This document shows, piece by piece, positions 24,284 to 31,083 of a stretch of 53,200 nucleotides of DNA (positions are counted from its first letter, which is position 1; each line of letters begins with the position of its first letter). Both the position numbers and the translations under genes were made by a program. Origin of the DNA: JAHWJR01 sp035942035 (GTDB lineage: Bacteria > Actinomycetota > Acidimicrobiia > Acidimicrobiales > CADCSY01); assembly GCA_035942035.1 (NCBI GenBank), contig DASZDK010000054.1, positions 1-53,200 of the forward strand, given 5' to 3'. The notes under the pieces are model-generated. The model was not told the origin of the DNA and did no database searches. It saw only the letters and a program-made list of their open reading frames with translations.

Positions 24284-24999
24284 CCCAGAACGGTCCCGAC
24301 CACCAAGGAGTCACAGATGCCCTGCAGGCTGCCGTTCACGCCGTTCAGGCTGGCCACGATGCGGTTGGCGTCGCCCAGTGCCGGGTTGAGGTCACCGTTG
24401 GCGATGGCCACCCGCTGGTGGATGTTCTGCACGCCGTCCTTGCTGGGCTCACAACCCACCTCGCCCTCGGTGATGGGAGGCGGCACGGTCACGTTCCCGC
24501 ACGGACCGTTGGGCTGGTTGGCGCTGACGAGCTCACCGTTGATGGCCGTGGTCTCGCCGAGGATCGCCCGCAGGACGCCGGTGGTGTCCTTCAACGAGCT
24601 GTCGATGTTGACCAGCTTGCCGTTGGTGTCCTTGAGCGAGCCGTCGATGTCGACGAGCTTGCCGTTGATGGAGGTCAGGTTGCCGACGATGGCGTCGGCC
24701 TGACCGGTAATGGGCTGAAGGGCGGGGTCGATGCCGCCAAGGCTGGCGTTGACGGACTCGACCTGGTCGGGAAGGGTCTTGACGTCGCCGCCGGCGCCGG
24801 TCACGGCGTCGTCGGCGGTGGCGAGGTTCCCGTTGATCGAAGCCAGCGAGTTGGTGATCGCGATCAGGTAGACGACCACGACCAGGACTACGACGGCCAG
24901 GAGGGCCACCCAGACCTTCAGCCAGCGAGACAGGAAGCGGCTCTGGTCGGCACTACCCCGGGCGGCGTAGTCGGATTGCGGTGTCGCTGCGGTTGCCAT
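24271..24999 (-). CDS. Membrane-anchored heptad-repeat protein, second of three
   Basis: The product is 242 residues from ATG 24999, with a GGGGAG ribosome binding site. After a polar start comes a span at about 28-48 (KVWVALLAVVVLVVVVYLIAI), then repeats of the form TSINGKLVDIDGSLKDTNGK and LVNIDSSLKDTTG. A looped region with cysteines (GPCGNVTVPPP, VGCEPS) follows, and the end has two more (ICDSLV, LGCGS). Like its neighbours it should expose a long coiled coil outside the cell. It lies 13 nt after the first gene of the operon. Confidence 0.7.
   Translation of the reverse strand: MATAATPQSDYAARGSADQSRFLSRWLKVWVALLAVVVLVVVVYLIAITNSLASINGNLATADDAVTGAGGDVKTLPDQVESVNASLGGIDPALQPITGQADAIVGNLTSINGKLVDIDGSLKDTNGKLVNIDSSLKDTTGVLRAILGETTAINGELVSANQPNGPCGNVTVPPPITEGEVGCEPSKDGVQNIHQRVAIANGDLNPALGDANRIVASLNGVNGSLQGICDSLVVGTVLGCGS
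24583..24666 (-). repeat. Two tandem copies of a 42-bp coding repeat
   Basis: Units 24583-24624 and 24625-24666 differ at a few bases and encode a 14-residue double heptad (NGKLV-D/N-IDGSLKDT type). The repeat reflects duplication within the coiled coil and is not a mobile or CRISPR repeat. Confidence 0.75.
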
Positions 25000-25012
25000 G
25001 TGTGTTCTCCCC

Positions 25013-25660
25013 TTACCTTCTGCCGCCGAGCAGGTTGTCGATGATGCCGTCGTCCAGGATGCCGATTCCACGGAGGTTCACGGCCTCGTTGATGCCGTCC
25101 GCCAGCTGGTCCGCCCGCTGCGCCTGGCCCACGATCGTGCTGGTGTCCCCTTGGATCCGGGTGGCCAGGTCGATGGTGGTGTCGAGGTTGCGGTTGATCA
25201 GTGCCACCCCGTCCTCGATCGATCGCGCCAGGCCGAGGATGTCCGCGGTGTCGGCGTTGATGCCCTTGGCCAGGCCGTTGATCTGCGTGGCGCTGCCGTT
25301 GATGGAGCCGGCCAGCCCGTTGATGGAGCCGGCGGTGCCGTTGATGGAGCCGGCCAGCCCGTTGATGGACTCGGCCAGGCGGACGACTTCGTTCAGCTGA
25401 CCCTGGAGCGGCTGCGCCGAAGCCAGGATGGAGCCCGCCCGCTGGTTGGTCACGTCGAGTTGGAGGACGGCGTCAGTGGCGGTGTTGATGCCACGACCCG
25501 TCTGAGCGATGTTCTCGGCCTTGGCGTTGATGCTCTCCGCGGTGGATGCGGTCCGCTGCAGCAGCAGAGCGGCAGCGGCCACAATCACGAGCACCACGAT
25601 GAGCGAGAAAGTCGCCTGGCCCCGCTCGTCCGCGGCCAGCCCCCTTCGCTGCGTCCTCAA
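25013..25660 (-). CDS. Membrane-anchored heptad-repeat protein, first of three
   Basis: The product is 215 residues. TTG 25660 is the best start: GGGGGA lies about 8 nt upstream and the sequence then runs RTQRRGLAADERGQATFSLIVVLVIVAAAALLL, a short basic start and one span. Upstream codons in the same frame do not look coding. The exported part is helical with an almost perfect run of seven-residue units (SINGLAG, SINGTAG, SINGLAG, SINGSAT, QINGLAK). The start resembles TadE/pilin-like proteins (DERGQA), but there is no pilin processing context. Function is unknown. Confidence 0.7.
   Translation of the reverse strand: MRTQRRGLAADERGQATFSLIVVLVIVAAAALLLQRTASTAESINAKAENIAQTGRGINTATDAVLQLDVTNQRAGSILASAQPLQGQLNEVVRLAESINGLAGSINGTAGSINGLAGSINGSATQINGLAKGINADTADILGLARSIEDGVALINRNLDTTIDLATRIQGDTSTIVGQAQRADQLADGINEAVNLRGIGILDDGIIDNLLGGRR
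25274..25378 (-). repeat. Tandem 21-bp repeats encoding SINGLAG heptads
   Basis: Four close copies of 21 bp (25295-25315, 25316-25336, 25337-25357, 25358-25378) and one degenerate copy (25274-25294) encode the seven-residue units of the coiled coil. The units are contiguous with no spacers, so a CRISPR array is excluded. Confidence 0.85.
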
Positions 25661-25753
25661 TATGTTTCCCCCTGAGTCTGTCGGCCAGAGCGCTGGGAAC
25701 GACGGAACTGCGATGCCGGCCCTGCCCGGTGCGGTTTGCACGTTGCGCCGGGC

Positions 25754-25783
25754 ACTGTATGCCACCAACACAGACAGTGGCAA
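25754..25783 (-). promoter_or_regulatory. Possible promoter for the heptad-repeat operon
   Basis: On the minus strand TTGCCA (25778-25783) and TACAGT (25754-25759) are separated by 18 nt, about 95 nt upstream of TTG 25660. The surrounding 25661-25951 has no supported gene on either strand. Confidence 0.35.
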
Positions 25784-25951
25784 GCACCTGGCGCAGTCAT
25801 GACGGCCCGACGACGGAAAAGTGACGGCTCTCGCCCAAAGGGTTGTGACACAGGTGTCTCCGCCGCACCCCGGCTCCGCTCGCCGGGAGGGGCGCCGCCA
25901 CAGAAAGTGGTGGGGAAGACCCGCAGTGTGTCGGGCGAGCTGGCACGCGAC

Positions 25952-25980
25952 GAGGCCCGTGGGCACTGCCCACGGGCCTC
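25952..25980 (-). terminator. Perfect 13-bp hairpin after the DUF1059-like gene
   Basis: GAGGCCCGTGGGC and GCCCACGGGCCTC pair around an ACT loop, 47 nt beyond the stop at 26028. Its position supports a minus-strand transcript that includes the TGA-containing gene just upstream. Confidence 0.7.
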
Positions 25981-26027
25981 AAAAGCGTCGAGCTGGTACC
26001 GTTACTCCCGCCCGCCGTCTCCGGGAT

Positions 26028-26204
26028 TCAGGTCTGGCGAACCTTCTGCCGAGCGTAGTTCCAGATCGTGTCGGTGGTCTGCTCCACCTTGTGCTTCTCG
26101 CGCACGTGGGCTGCCACCTTCGACTTCAGCTCTTCTTCACTTCCAGCTTTGCCTGACCACCTGCAGGCATGGTCGGCGTCCCTTCACCGGAACTCGTACG
26201 CCAT
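26028..26204 (-). CDS. DUF1059-like small protein with in-frame TGA at codon 7; candidate selenoprotein
   Basis: ATG 26204 is preceded by AAGGAG (26211-26216) at 6-nt spacing. Translation gives MAYEFR, then TGA (26184-26186), then RDADHACRWSGKAGSEEELK and onward through SKVAAHVREKHKVEQTTDTI to WNYARQKVRQT: 59 codons including the terminal stop. DUF1059 proteins, as I recall them, begin M-x-Y-x-F-x-C-x-D and have a second Cys seven residues later, then an E-EL-x-x-K-V-x-x-H-x-x-x-x-H segment. Here the first Cys position is the TGA and the second is C14. A SECIS-like hairpin can be drawn at 26155-26174. Selenocysteine or a nonsense mutation are the two readings. It follows two small membrane proteins and ends at a hairpin. 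Confidence 0.65.
26155..26174 (-). promoter_or_regulatory. Hairpin just after the in-frame TGA of the DUF1059-like gene (SECIS-like)
   Basis: GACC/GGUC and GCC/GGU (one G-U pair) stack with a 2-nt 5' bulge, AU, capped by the loop UGCA, 18 nt after the UGA. A bulged U on the 5' side and a G near the start of the loop are features of bacterial SECIS elements. The stem is short, so confidence is low. Confidence 0.35.
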
Positions 26205-26269
26205 CGGACACTCCTTCTCGTCGTCGGGTTGATTGGGTCGTGCGGTTGGTCCGTAAAGCCGCAGCGGCG

Positions 26270-26581
26270 TCAGCGACGCACCCGGGTCCGCCGTCCCCGG
26301 CCTCCGCCTGCGGGCAGTGCTTCTCTACCCCCCGCGCCCAACTGTCCCCTCGACAGCACACCCTTCAACGCCGCGTCCATGGCAGCCACGTCGCTGACGA
26401 TGTCGCCGACCACGCCCTTGAGCGGCAGGGTCTGGTTGGCGATGGCGCGCACACCGATCAGGATCGTTCCGAGCGTGAAGCTCACGTCCCGAAGTGTGGC
26501 GGCAATGGTGATGAGGTACCCGGCCAACGCGGCGACGACGACGAGCACCGCCACCAGGGTCACAACTGTTGCTGCTCCCAT
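26270..26581 (-). CDS. Small single-span membrane protein
   Basis: The product is 103 residues from ATG 26581 with GGAAGG upstream. A span at about 4-26 (ATVVTLVAVLVVVAALAGYLITI) is followed by a helical segment (ATLRDVSFTLGTILIGVRAIANQTLPLKGVVGDIVSDVAAMDAALKGVL-like) and a basic Gly/Arg-rich tail. It is of the same design as the proteins at 22085-22904. Function is unknown. The DUF1059-like gene starts 65 nt downstream. Confidence 0.65.
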   Translation of the reverse strand: MGAATVVTLVAVLVVVAALAGYLITIAATLRDVSFTLGTILIGVRAIANQTLPLKGVVGDIVSDVAAMDAALKGVLSRGQLGAGGREALPAGGGRGRRTRVRR

Positions 26582-26637
26582 GGAGCCCTACCTTCCTTCC
26601 TCGTCGCCAAGCGACGTCATGTCGATGGGACGCACTG

Positions 26638-26886
26638 CTACAGCAGGCGCTCGAGCGCTGCGCCGTACCTTGCCACGTTCTGGCGGGCGACGCCGGTCAG
26701 CTCCTTGGTCTTGCCGAGCCTGGATACCGAGTCGAGCGTCCCGGTCAGGCGCACACCGTGGTCGAGCACGTCATCGGCGTAGGCCTTGATCTCGAACGCC
26801 GGCCGGAGCACCCGGTTCAACAACAGGATCACCACTGGGGCGATCACCAATAGGAGCAGCAAGTTGCCGATCCACCACAAGACCAT
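26638..26886 (-). CDS. Small single-span membrane protein, start of the operon
   Basis: The product is 82 residues from ATG 26886, with an AGGGGGGA ribosome binding site. The span is at about 3-24 (LWWIGNLLLLLVIAPVVILLL); a helical tail follows (FEIKAYADDVLDHGVRLTG, LGKTKELTGVARQNVARYGAALERLL). Unrecognised family. It lies 56 nt before the next gene and is divergent from the WhiB gene, from which it is separated by 157 nt. Confidence 0.65.
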   Translation of the reverse strand: MVLWWIGNLLLLLVIAPVVILLLNRVLRPAFEIKAYADDVLDHGVRLTGTLDSVSRLGKTKELTGVARQNVARYGAALERLL

Positions 26887-27013
26887 GCGTCTTCCCCCCT
26901 CTTCACCGCCGGACCAACCGGCGAATCCGTGTACGGCGCCGGAGTATAGGTCGGATGCATCCACGGCGCTGGGCGGATCACGGACGCCGCCTCCGGTCCG
27001 GCCGCGCCACGTT

Positions 27014-27042
27014 CCGTGACGTTCCGTTCTACGTTGTCACGG
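27014..27042. promoter_or_regulatory. Inverted repeat abutting the WhiB start codon
   Basis: CCGTGAC and GTCACGG, perfect 7-bp arms 15 nt apart, end one base before ATG 27044. As DNA this could be an operator; as RNA it would fold over the translation start, where no purine-rich ribosome binding site is visible. Confidence 0.4.
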
Positions 27043-27043
27043 T

Positions 27044-27346
27044 ATGCAACCGGCGGACGAGCGGTTCTGGGCTGCGCTCCTGCGAGCCCAGGACCTGCCC
27101 CAACTCGCGGATCTCGTCTCCCGGCCCAGTTGGATGGCCAAGGCCGCCTGCCGAGACCACCCCGAGGTCAGCTTCTTCCCGGTCCGCGGGGAGTCGACCG
27201 GGGCTCCGGCCAAGGCCGTCTGCCGGAGCTGCAGCGTACGAGCGGAGTGCTACACGTACGCCGTCGAGCACGAAGAGCGCGGGATCTGGGGCGGCACCAG
27301 TGAGCGCGAGCGGCGGCAGCTGACGCGGCGGAGCGCCGCATCCTGA
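27044..27346 (+). CDS. WhiB-family Fe-S transcriptional regulator
   Basis: The product is 100 residues. Four cysteines at 36, 60, 63 and 69 (C-x23-C-x2-C-x5-C) bind the [4Fe-4S] cluster, and GIWGG at 80-84 is the family's turn before the basic DNA-contacting tail (TSERERRQLTRR). WhiB proteins are confined to Actinomycetota and their phages and act with the primary sigma factor. Subfamily cannot be decided by eye. The nearest co-directional gene is far away, so it appears monocistronic. The converging NuoF-like gene ends 4 nt away. Confidence 0.93.
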   Translation: MQPADERFWAALLRAQDLPQLADLVSRPSWMAKAACRDHPEVSFFPVRGESTGAPAKAVCRSCSVRAECYTYAVEHEERGIWGGTSERERRQLTRRSAAS

Positions 27347-27350
27347 CGTC

Positions 27351-28790
27351 TCAGGCGGGGTCGGGCGAACGCTGGTCGACGCGGTCGGCGGGGGCCTGTC
27401 CCGAGTACACCTCGTCGTAGGTCCAGTCGGGTTGCTTGCCGAGGTGGCGCTCGTCGAGAAGGGCCAGGCCGTCGCGGATGTCGAGGATGGGTGCGATGAG
27501 CTCCACCGGCGCCTCCCCCAGCTCAGCCCTGGCGTGAGCCCGGACCTCGTCGGGGAAGAGGGCCAGGATGCTCCCCACCACCTGCTCGTGCTGGATGGCG
27601 AGATAGCACCGGGCGCTGTCGGACACGGTGGCGACCCGCTGTTGGACCCCGGCGAGGTCCTGCTCGCCGGCCTGCGACCGGCGCAGCCGGTCGAGCAGGT
27701 CGGCCAGGGCGAGGCCGTCCTGCTTGCACGGCGTGCACTGTCCACACGACTCCACCGCCAAGAAGCGTGAGACGCCGTGGGCCACGGCCACCGGGTCGGT
27801 GGACTCGTCGAACACGATGAACCCGGCCGCCCCCAGGCCGGCGCCGGCCTCCTTCATGCCCTCGTAGCTCACCGGCGCGTCCAGCTGGGCTCCGGGGAGC
27901 AGCGGGTTGGCGACGCCGGACAGGGCGGCAACGACGGCGCCTTCCTGGGGTCCGCCCCCGATCGTGTGGACGACCTCTCGCAAGGGTGTTCCCATGGCGA
28001 ACTCGGCGACGCCGTGGCGACGGGTGTGGCCGGTGATGGTGCACACCACCGTCCCGGGCGATTCGGCGGTACCCACGCTCCGGTACCAGTCAGGCCCCTC
28101 GGCGAGGATGCCTGGCACGTTGGCCAGCGTCTCGGCGTTGTTCACCAGCGTGGGGGGCGCCGGCGTGGCGTTGGCGGGCCCGGCCATGGTGACCTGGGCG
28201 GCCGAGAAGGGGTCGGTGCCGACGTCTTCGACCCCGTGGCGGAACGGCGGCGCGATCCGGGGGAACGGGGCCCGACCGGCCACGACCTCAAGCAAGGCCG
28301 TCTCCTCGCCGTAGAGATAGGCGCTCGGGCCCTCGACCACGGCGAGCTCCACGCCGTCGGCCCAGCCGGCGTCTCTGACAGCCGCGATGGCGCCCCTGAG
28401 ACGATCCAGCTCCTCCTCGAACGACGCCTTCACGGCCACGGTGACCCGATCGGCGCCGATGGCCGTAGCGGCGATCAAGGCGCCCTCGAGGACCTTGTAG
28501 GGGTTGCGGCGCAGGATCGTACGGTCCTTGAACGAACCGGGTTCTCCCTCGGCAGCGTTGACCACCACCGAAGGGGGCACCGTCGGAGAGAGGTTCTCGG
28601 CCACGGTGCGCCACTTCACGCCGGTCGGGAACCCGGCGCCGCCACGGCCACGGAGGCCGGACGCCTCCACGTCGTCGATGATGCCGATCGGCCCGAGTCG
28701 CCGAGCTGCGTCCAGACCGCGCCCCCCGCCTTGGCTGACGTACCGGTCGAGGCTGAGCACGGGTTCGGGGTCGAGGATGCGCGGCTCCAC
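27351..28790 (-). CDS. Orphan NuoF/HoxF-like NADH-binding flavoprotein
   Basis: The product is about 479 residues from GTG 28790. It has the complex I 51-kDa fold: FMN/NADH segment GLRGRGGAGFPTGVKW, NAAEGEPGSFKDR, GEETALLEVVAGR with FPR, an SLBB-like region (VVCTITGHT...GTPLREVVHTIGGG) and the N3-type cluster site ESCGQCTPCKQD plus a later Cys (SARCYLAIQ). NuoF usually ends soon after this; here a further 60 residues follow. No nuoE or nuoG lies beside it. It could pair with a distant complex, serve as a diaphorase for the hydrogenase, or feed another redox enzyme. Confidence 0.85.
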   Translation of the reverse strand: MEPRILDPEPVLSLDRYVSQGGGRGLDAARRLGPIGIIDDVEASGLRGRGGAGFPTGVKWRTVAENLSPTVPPSVVVNAAEGEPGSFKDRTILRRNPYKVLEGALIAATAIGADRVTVAVKASFEEELDRLRGAIAAVRDAGWADGVELAVVEGPSAYLYGEETALLEVVAGRAPFPRIAPPFRHGVEDVGTDPFSAAQVTMAGPANATPAPPTLVNNAETLANVPGILAEGPDWYRSVGTAESPGTVVCTITGHTRRHGVAEFAMGTPLREVVHTIGGGPQEGAVVAALSGVANPLLPGAQLDAPVSYEGMKEAGAGLGAAGFIVFDESTDPVAVAHGVSRFLAVESCGQCTPCKQDGLALADLLDRLRRSQAGEQDLAGVQQRVATVSDSARCYLAIQHEQVVGSILALFPDEVRAHARAELGEAPVELIAPILDIRDGLALLDERHLGKQPDWTYDEVYSGQAPADRVDQRSPDPA

Positions 28791-29048
28791 GGGGCGGAGG
28801 CTACCTGGGCCATCGCCGGGGCACCGACGCCGACGGGACAACGGCGGACCGCCGAGGCGTCGCCCGTCAGCGGCCAGTTGCCGAGAAGTGCATCCAGTCC
28901 TTGACCCGATGACCAGCGGCCGCCCCATCCCCAGCCGATGGCGGTCGAAGGCCTCGAACGGCGTCCGAAGGCCTGGACGACCGCAGCGGCCACCTCGGCG
29001 TGGAGCAGCCGCTCCCCGGTGTGGACACGCTCGTCGAGGGTTGTTCGG

Positions 29049-29121
29049 TGGGCGCTGCCGGGATCGAACCGACGACCCCCACGTTGTAAGCGTGGTGCTC
29101 TTCCGACTGAGCTAAGCGCCC
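29049..29121 (-). tRNA. tRNA-Val (TAC)
   Basis: The 73-nt cloverleaf has acceptor stem GGGCGCT/AGCGCCC, D-arm TAGCTCAGTCGGAAGAGCA, anticodon arm CCACG-CTTACAA-CGTGG with anticodon TAC, and T-arm GTCGG-TTCGATC-CCGGC. The 3' CCA is not encoded. Confidence 0.95.
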
Positions 29122-29175
29122 CTGCGAGGTTACCTCCGGGCCGGTGCCAGGTCGGCCGTCACCATGCCCGGAGCG

Positions 29176-30501
29176 CTACGGCCCCGGCGGAGCGCTCACT
29201 CTGGTGACGGTCAGACCCAGGTTGGCGAATGCCTCGAGCGGCCGGTGGTAACCCCGTTCGAGGTGGTGCACCTCGTGGAGCAGCGACGGCCCCTCGGCGG
29301 CGGCGGCGGCGATGACGTACCCGAAGCCACCGCGGATGTCGGGCACGGTGATCTCGGCTCCCCGTAACGGCGAGGGACCGTGCACCACCGCCGAGTGCAT
29401 GGCCGTGCTCTCGATGAAGCGGCAGTCGCGGCCTCCGAGACAGGCGTCGAACAACTCGATCTCGGCGCCCATATCCTTCAGGGCGGTCACGTAGGGGAAC
29501 CGGTCCTCGTAGACGGTCTCGTGCAGGACGGACATCCCCTGGCACTGGGTGAACAGCACCACGAGGGGCGACTGCCAGTCGGTCATGAACCCGGGATGGG
29601 TGTCGGTCTGGACCACGGCGGGTCGGAGGTCGTCGGCTGAGGCGGTCACCCAGTCGTCGGTGATCTCAAAACGCGCTCCCATGCGGTGCAGCGTGGAGAT
29701 GGCGGTGACCAGACGACCCTGGTCGCAGCCGTGGACCCGCACCTCGCCCCCGGTGACCAGGCCGGCCACCAGGTAGCTGAACGCCTCGATCCGGTCGCCG
29801 TGGAGCCGGTGACGGGCGCCCTGGAGACGGTCGACCCCCTCGATGACGAAGCGGCGGTCGGGACGCAGCTCGATCCGGGCGCCCATGCGCTGGAGGAACA
29901 GGGCCAGCTCGATGACCTCGGGCTCGACCGCCGAGTTGTCGAGGATGGTCCGGCCCTCGGCTAGGGCGGCGGTGAGCAGCACGGTCTCGGTGGCGCCCAC
30001 GCTGGGGAAGGGCAGGCGGATCCGGGCACCGTGCAGGCGGGTGGCCTTGGCCTCGAGGCCCTCGGGGGTCATGTGGACCTCGACCCCCATCGCCTCGAGG
30101 TTGCGCACGTGGAAGTCGACCGGCCGGGCCCCGATGCGGTCGCCGCCCACCAGGGGCACGAAGGCCTCGCCCATGCGGTGCAGGAGCGGCCCCACGAGAA
30201 GGATGGGAATGCGGTTGAGCCCCCCGTAGGACACGGGCACCCGACCGCTGGAGATGTCATGCGGCTCGACCACCACCGAGTCGCCCGCGACCGCCACGTG
30301 GCAGCCGAGAGAGCGAAGCATGCCGGCGGTGATCTCGATGTCGCCGATCTCCGGGCAGTTCAGGATCGTGCTTGGTGAGGAACCCATCACCGCCGCCACC
30401 ATGTGCTTGGTGACGGCGTTTTTCGAGCCACGCACGGTGACGTCGCCTCGCAAGGGGCCGCCCGGCTCGATCCTCCAGGACGGCGCAGGCGCTGGTGTCA
30501 T
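29176..30501 (-). CDS. murA: MurA-family UDP-GlcNAc enolpyruvyltransferase with Asp in place of the active Cys
   Basis: The product is 441 residues and would transfer enolpyruvate from PEP to UDP-GlcNAc, the first step of peptidoglycan synthesis. The catalytic loop normally reads GGCxIGxRP but here is GGDRIGARPVDFH, with D121 at the Cys position; this exchange is known to keep activity and give natural fosfomycin resistance (as in mycobacteria). KNAVTK near 28 and TDWQSPLVVL match the family. The usual DLRAG motif near the end reads DIRGG, so this may be a diverged paralogue. No partner gene is adjacent, although murF and ddl lie 4 kb away. Confidence 0.88.
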   Translation of the reverse strand: MTPAPAPSWRIEPGGPLRGDVTVRGSKNAVTKHMVAAVMGSSPSTILNCPEIGDIEITAGMLRSLGCHVAVAGDSVVVEPHDISSGRVPVSYGGLNRIPILLVGPLLHRMGEAFVPLVGGDRIGARPVDFHVRNLEAMGVEVHMTPEGLEAKATRLHGARIRLPFPSVGATETVLLTAALAEGRTILDNSAVEPEVIELALFLQRMGARIELRPDRRFVIEGVDRLQGARHRLHGDRIEAFSYLVAGLVTGGEVRVHGCDQGRLVTAISTLHRMGARFEITDDWVTASADDLRPAVVQTDTHPGFMTDWQSPLVVLFTQCQGMSVLHETVYEDRFPYVTALKDMGAEIELFDACLGGRDCRFIESTAMHSAVVHGPSPLRGAEITVPDIRGGFGYVIAAAAAEGPSLLHEVHHLERGYHRPLEAFANLGLTVTRVSAPPGP

Positions 30502-30513
30502 GAGCGGGCCAGT

Positions 30514-31083
30514 CTACGGGGACGCCGCGTCCCGCCGTTCCGGGCGAGCCTCGTGCCCGGTCGGTGGGGCAGTGGGGACCGAGACGGGTCGACCCGAGGC
30601 CCGAGCCAGGGCCACCAGCGCGTCGGCGGCCTCGTGCTGGAGCCGGGGCAGGGCGTCGGGCGGGAACCACGCCAGCTCGACGATCTCCGCGGAGTCGGCG
30701 TGGGCGCCCGATGGGTCGGCGACCGGTCGGGCCCTGAACACCACGTCGACCCTGCGGGGCCCGGGGTCGACGACCACCGCCGGCTCGCCCAGCAGCTCGA
30801 TCTCGATTGCCACCTCTTCCATCGCCTCCCGTCGGGCGCCGGCGGCCACATCCTCCCCCCGCTTCAGCAGGCCCCCCGGGAAGCCCCACGCGCGGCGGTA
30901 GGAGTGGCGTACGAGGAGCAGCGCACCGTCGCTCCGCTCGATCACGCTGATGGCACCCACGGTGAACGAGGGATGGGTGTGGTGCACGACGAACAACCGG
31001 GCGCGCCGGGGGAGGCGCCGGTACAGGCGCAACGCCAGCCCGTACCCGCCGGCGGCGACGGCGCCGAGCGCCCTACTCACCAT
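30514..31083 (-). CDS. Nudix hydrolase
   Basis: The product is 189 residues from ATG 31083, overlapping the inositol-phosphatase-like gene by 11 nt. The Nudix box is GLLKRGEDVAAGARREAMEEVAI, matching G-x5-E-x7-R-E-U-x-E-E except that the usual following Gly is Ala. An N-terminal hydrophobic/basic stretch (ALGAVAAGGYGLALRLYRRLPRRARL) precedes FVVHHTHPSFTVGAISVIERSDGALLLVRHSYR, the start of the fold. It hydrolyses some nucleoside diphosphate-linked compound; the substrate cannot be told. It may be co-expressed with the phosphatase upstream. Confidence 0.88.
   Translation of the reverse strand: MVSRALGAVAAGGYGLALRLYRRLPRRARLFVVHHTHPSFTVGAISVIERSDGALLLVRHSYRRAWGFPGGLLKRGEDVAAGARREAMEEVAIEIELLGEPAVVVDPGPRRVDVVFRARPVADPSGAHADSAEIVELAWFPPDALPRLQHEAADALVALARASGRPVSVPTAPPTGHEARPERRDAASP

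Noticed and set aside
25274..25378. Regularly spaced repeat resembling a CRISPR array
   Set aside because: The 21-bp units are contiguous without spacers and encode in-frame heptads of a coiled coil; no cas genes are nearby.
13010..26204. General reassignment of TGA to Cys across the genome
   Set aside because: Many genes here end in TGA at natural family boundaries (for example hypC, hypD, murF), so TGA is a normal stop in this organism.
25736..26782. A 348-codon plus-strand open frame over the small membrane-protein genes
   Set aside because: There is no recognisable domain, it crosses the hairpin at 25952-25980, and the minus-strand genes there have good starts and membrane spans.
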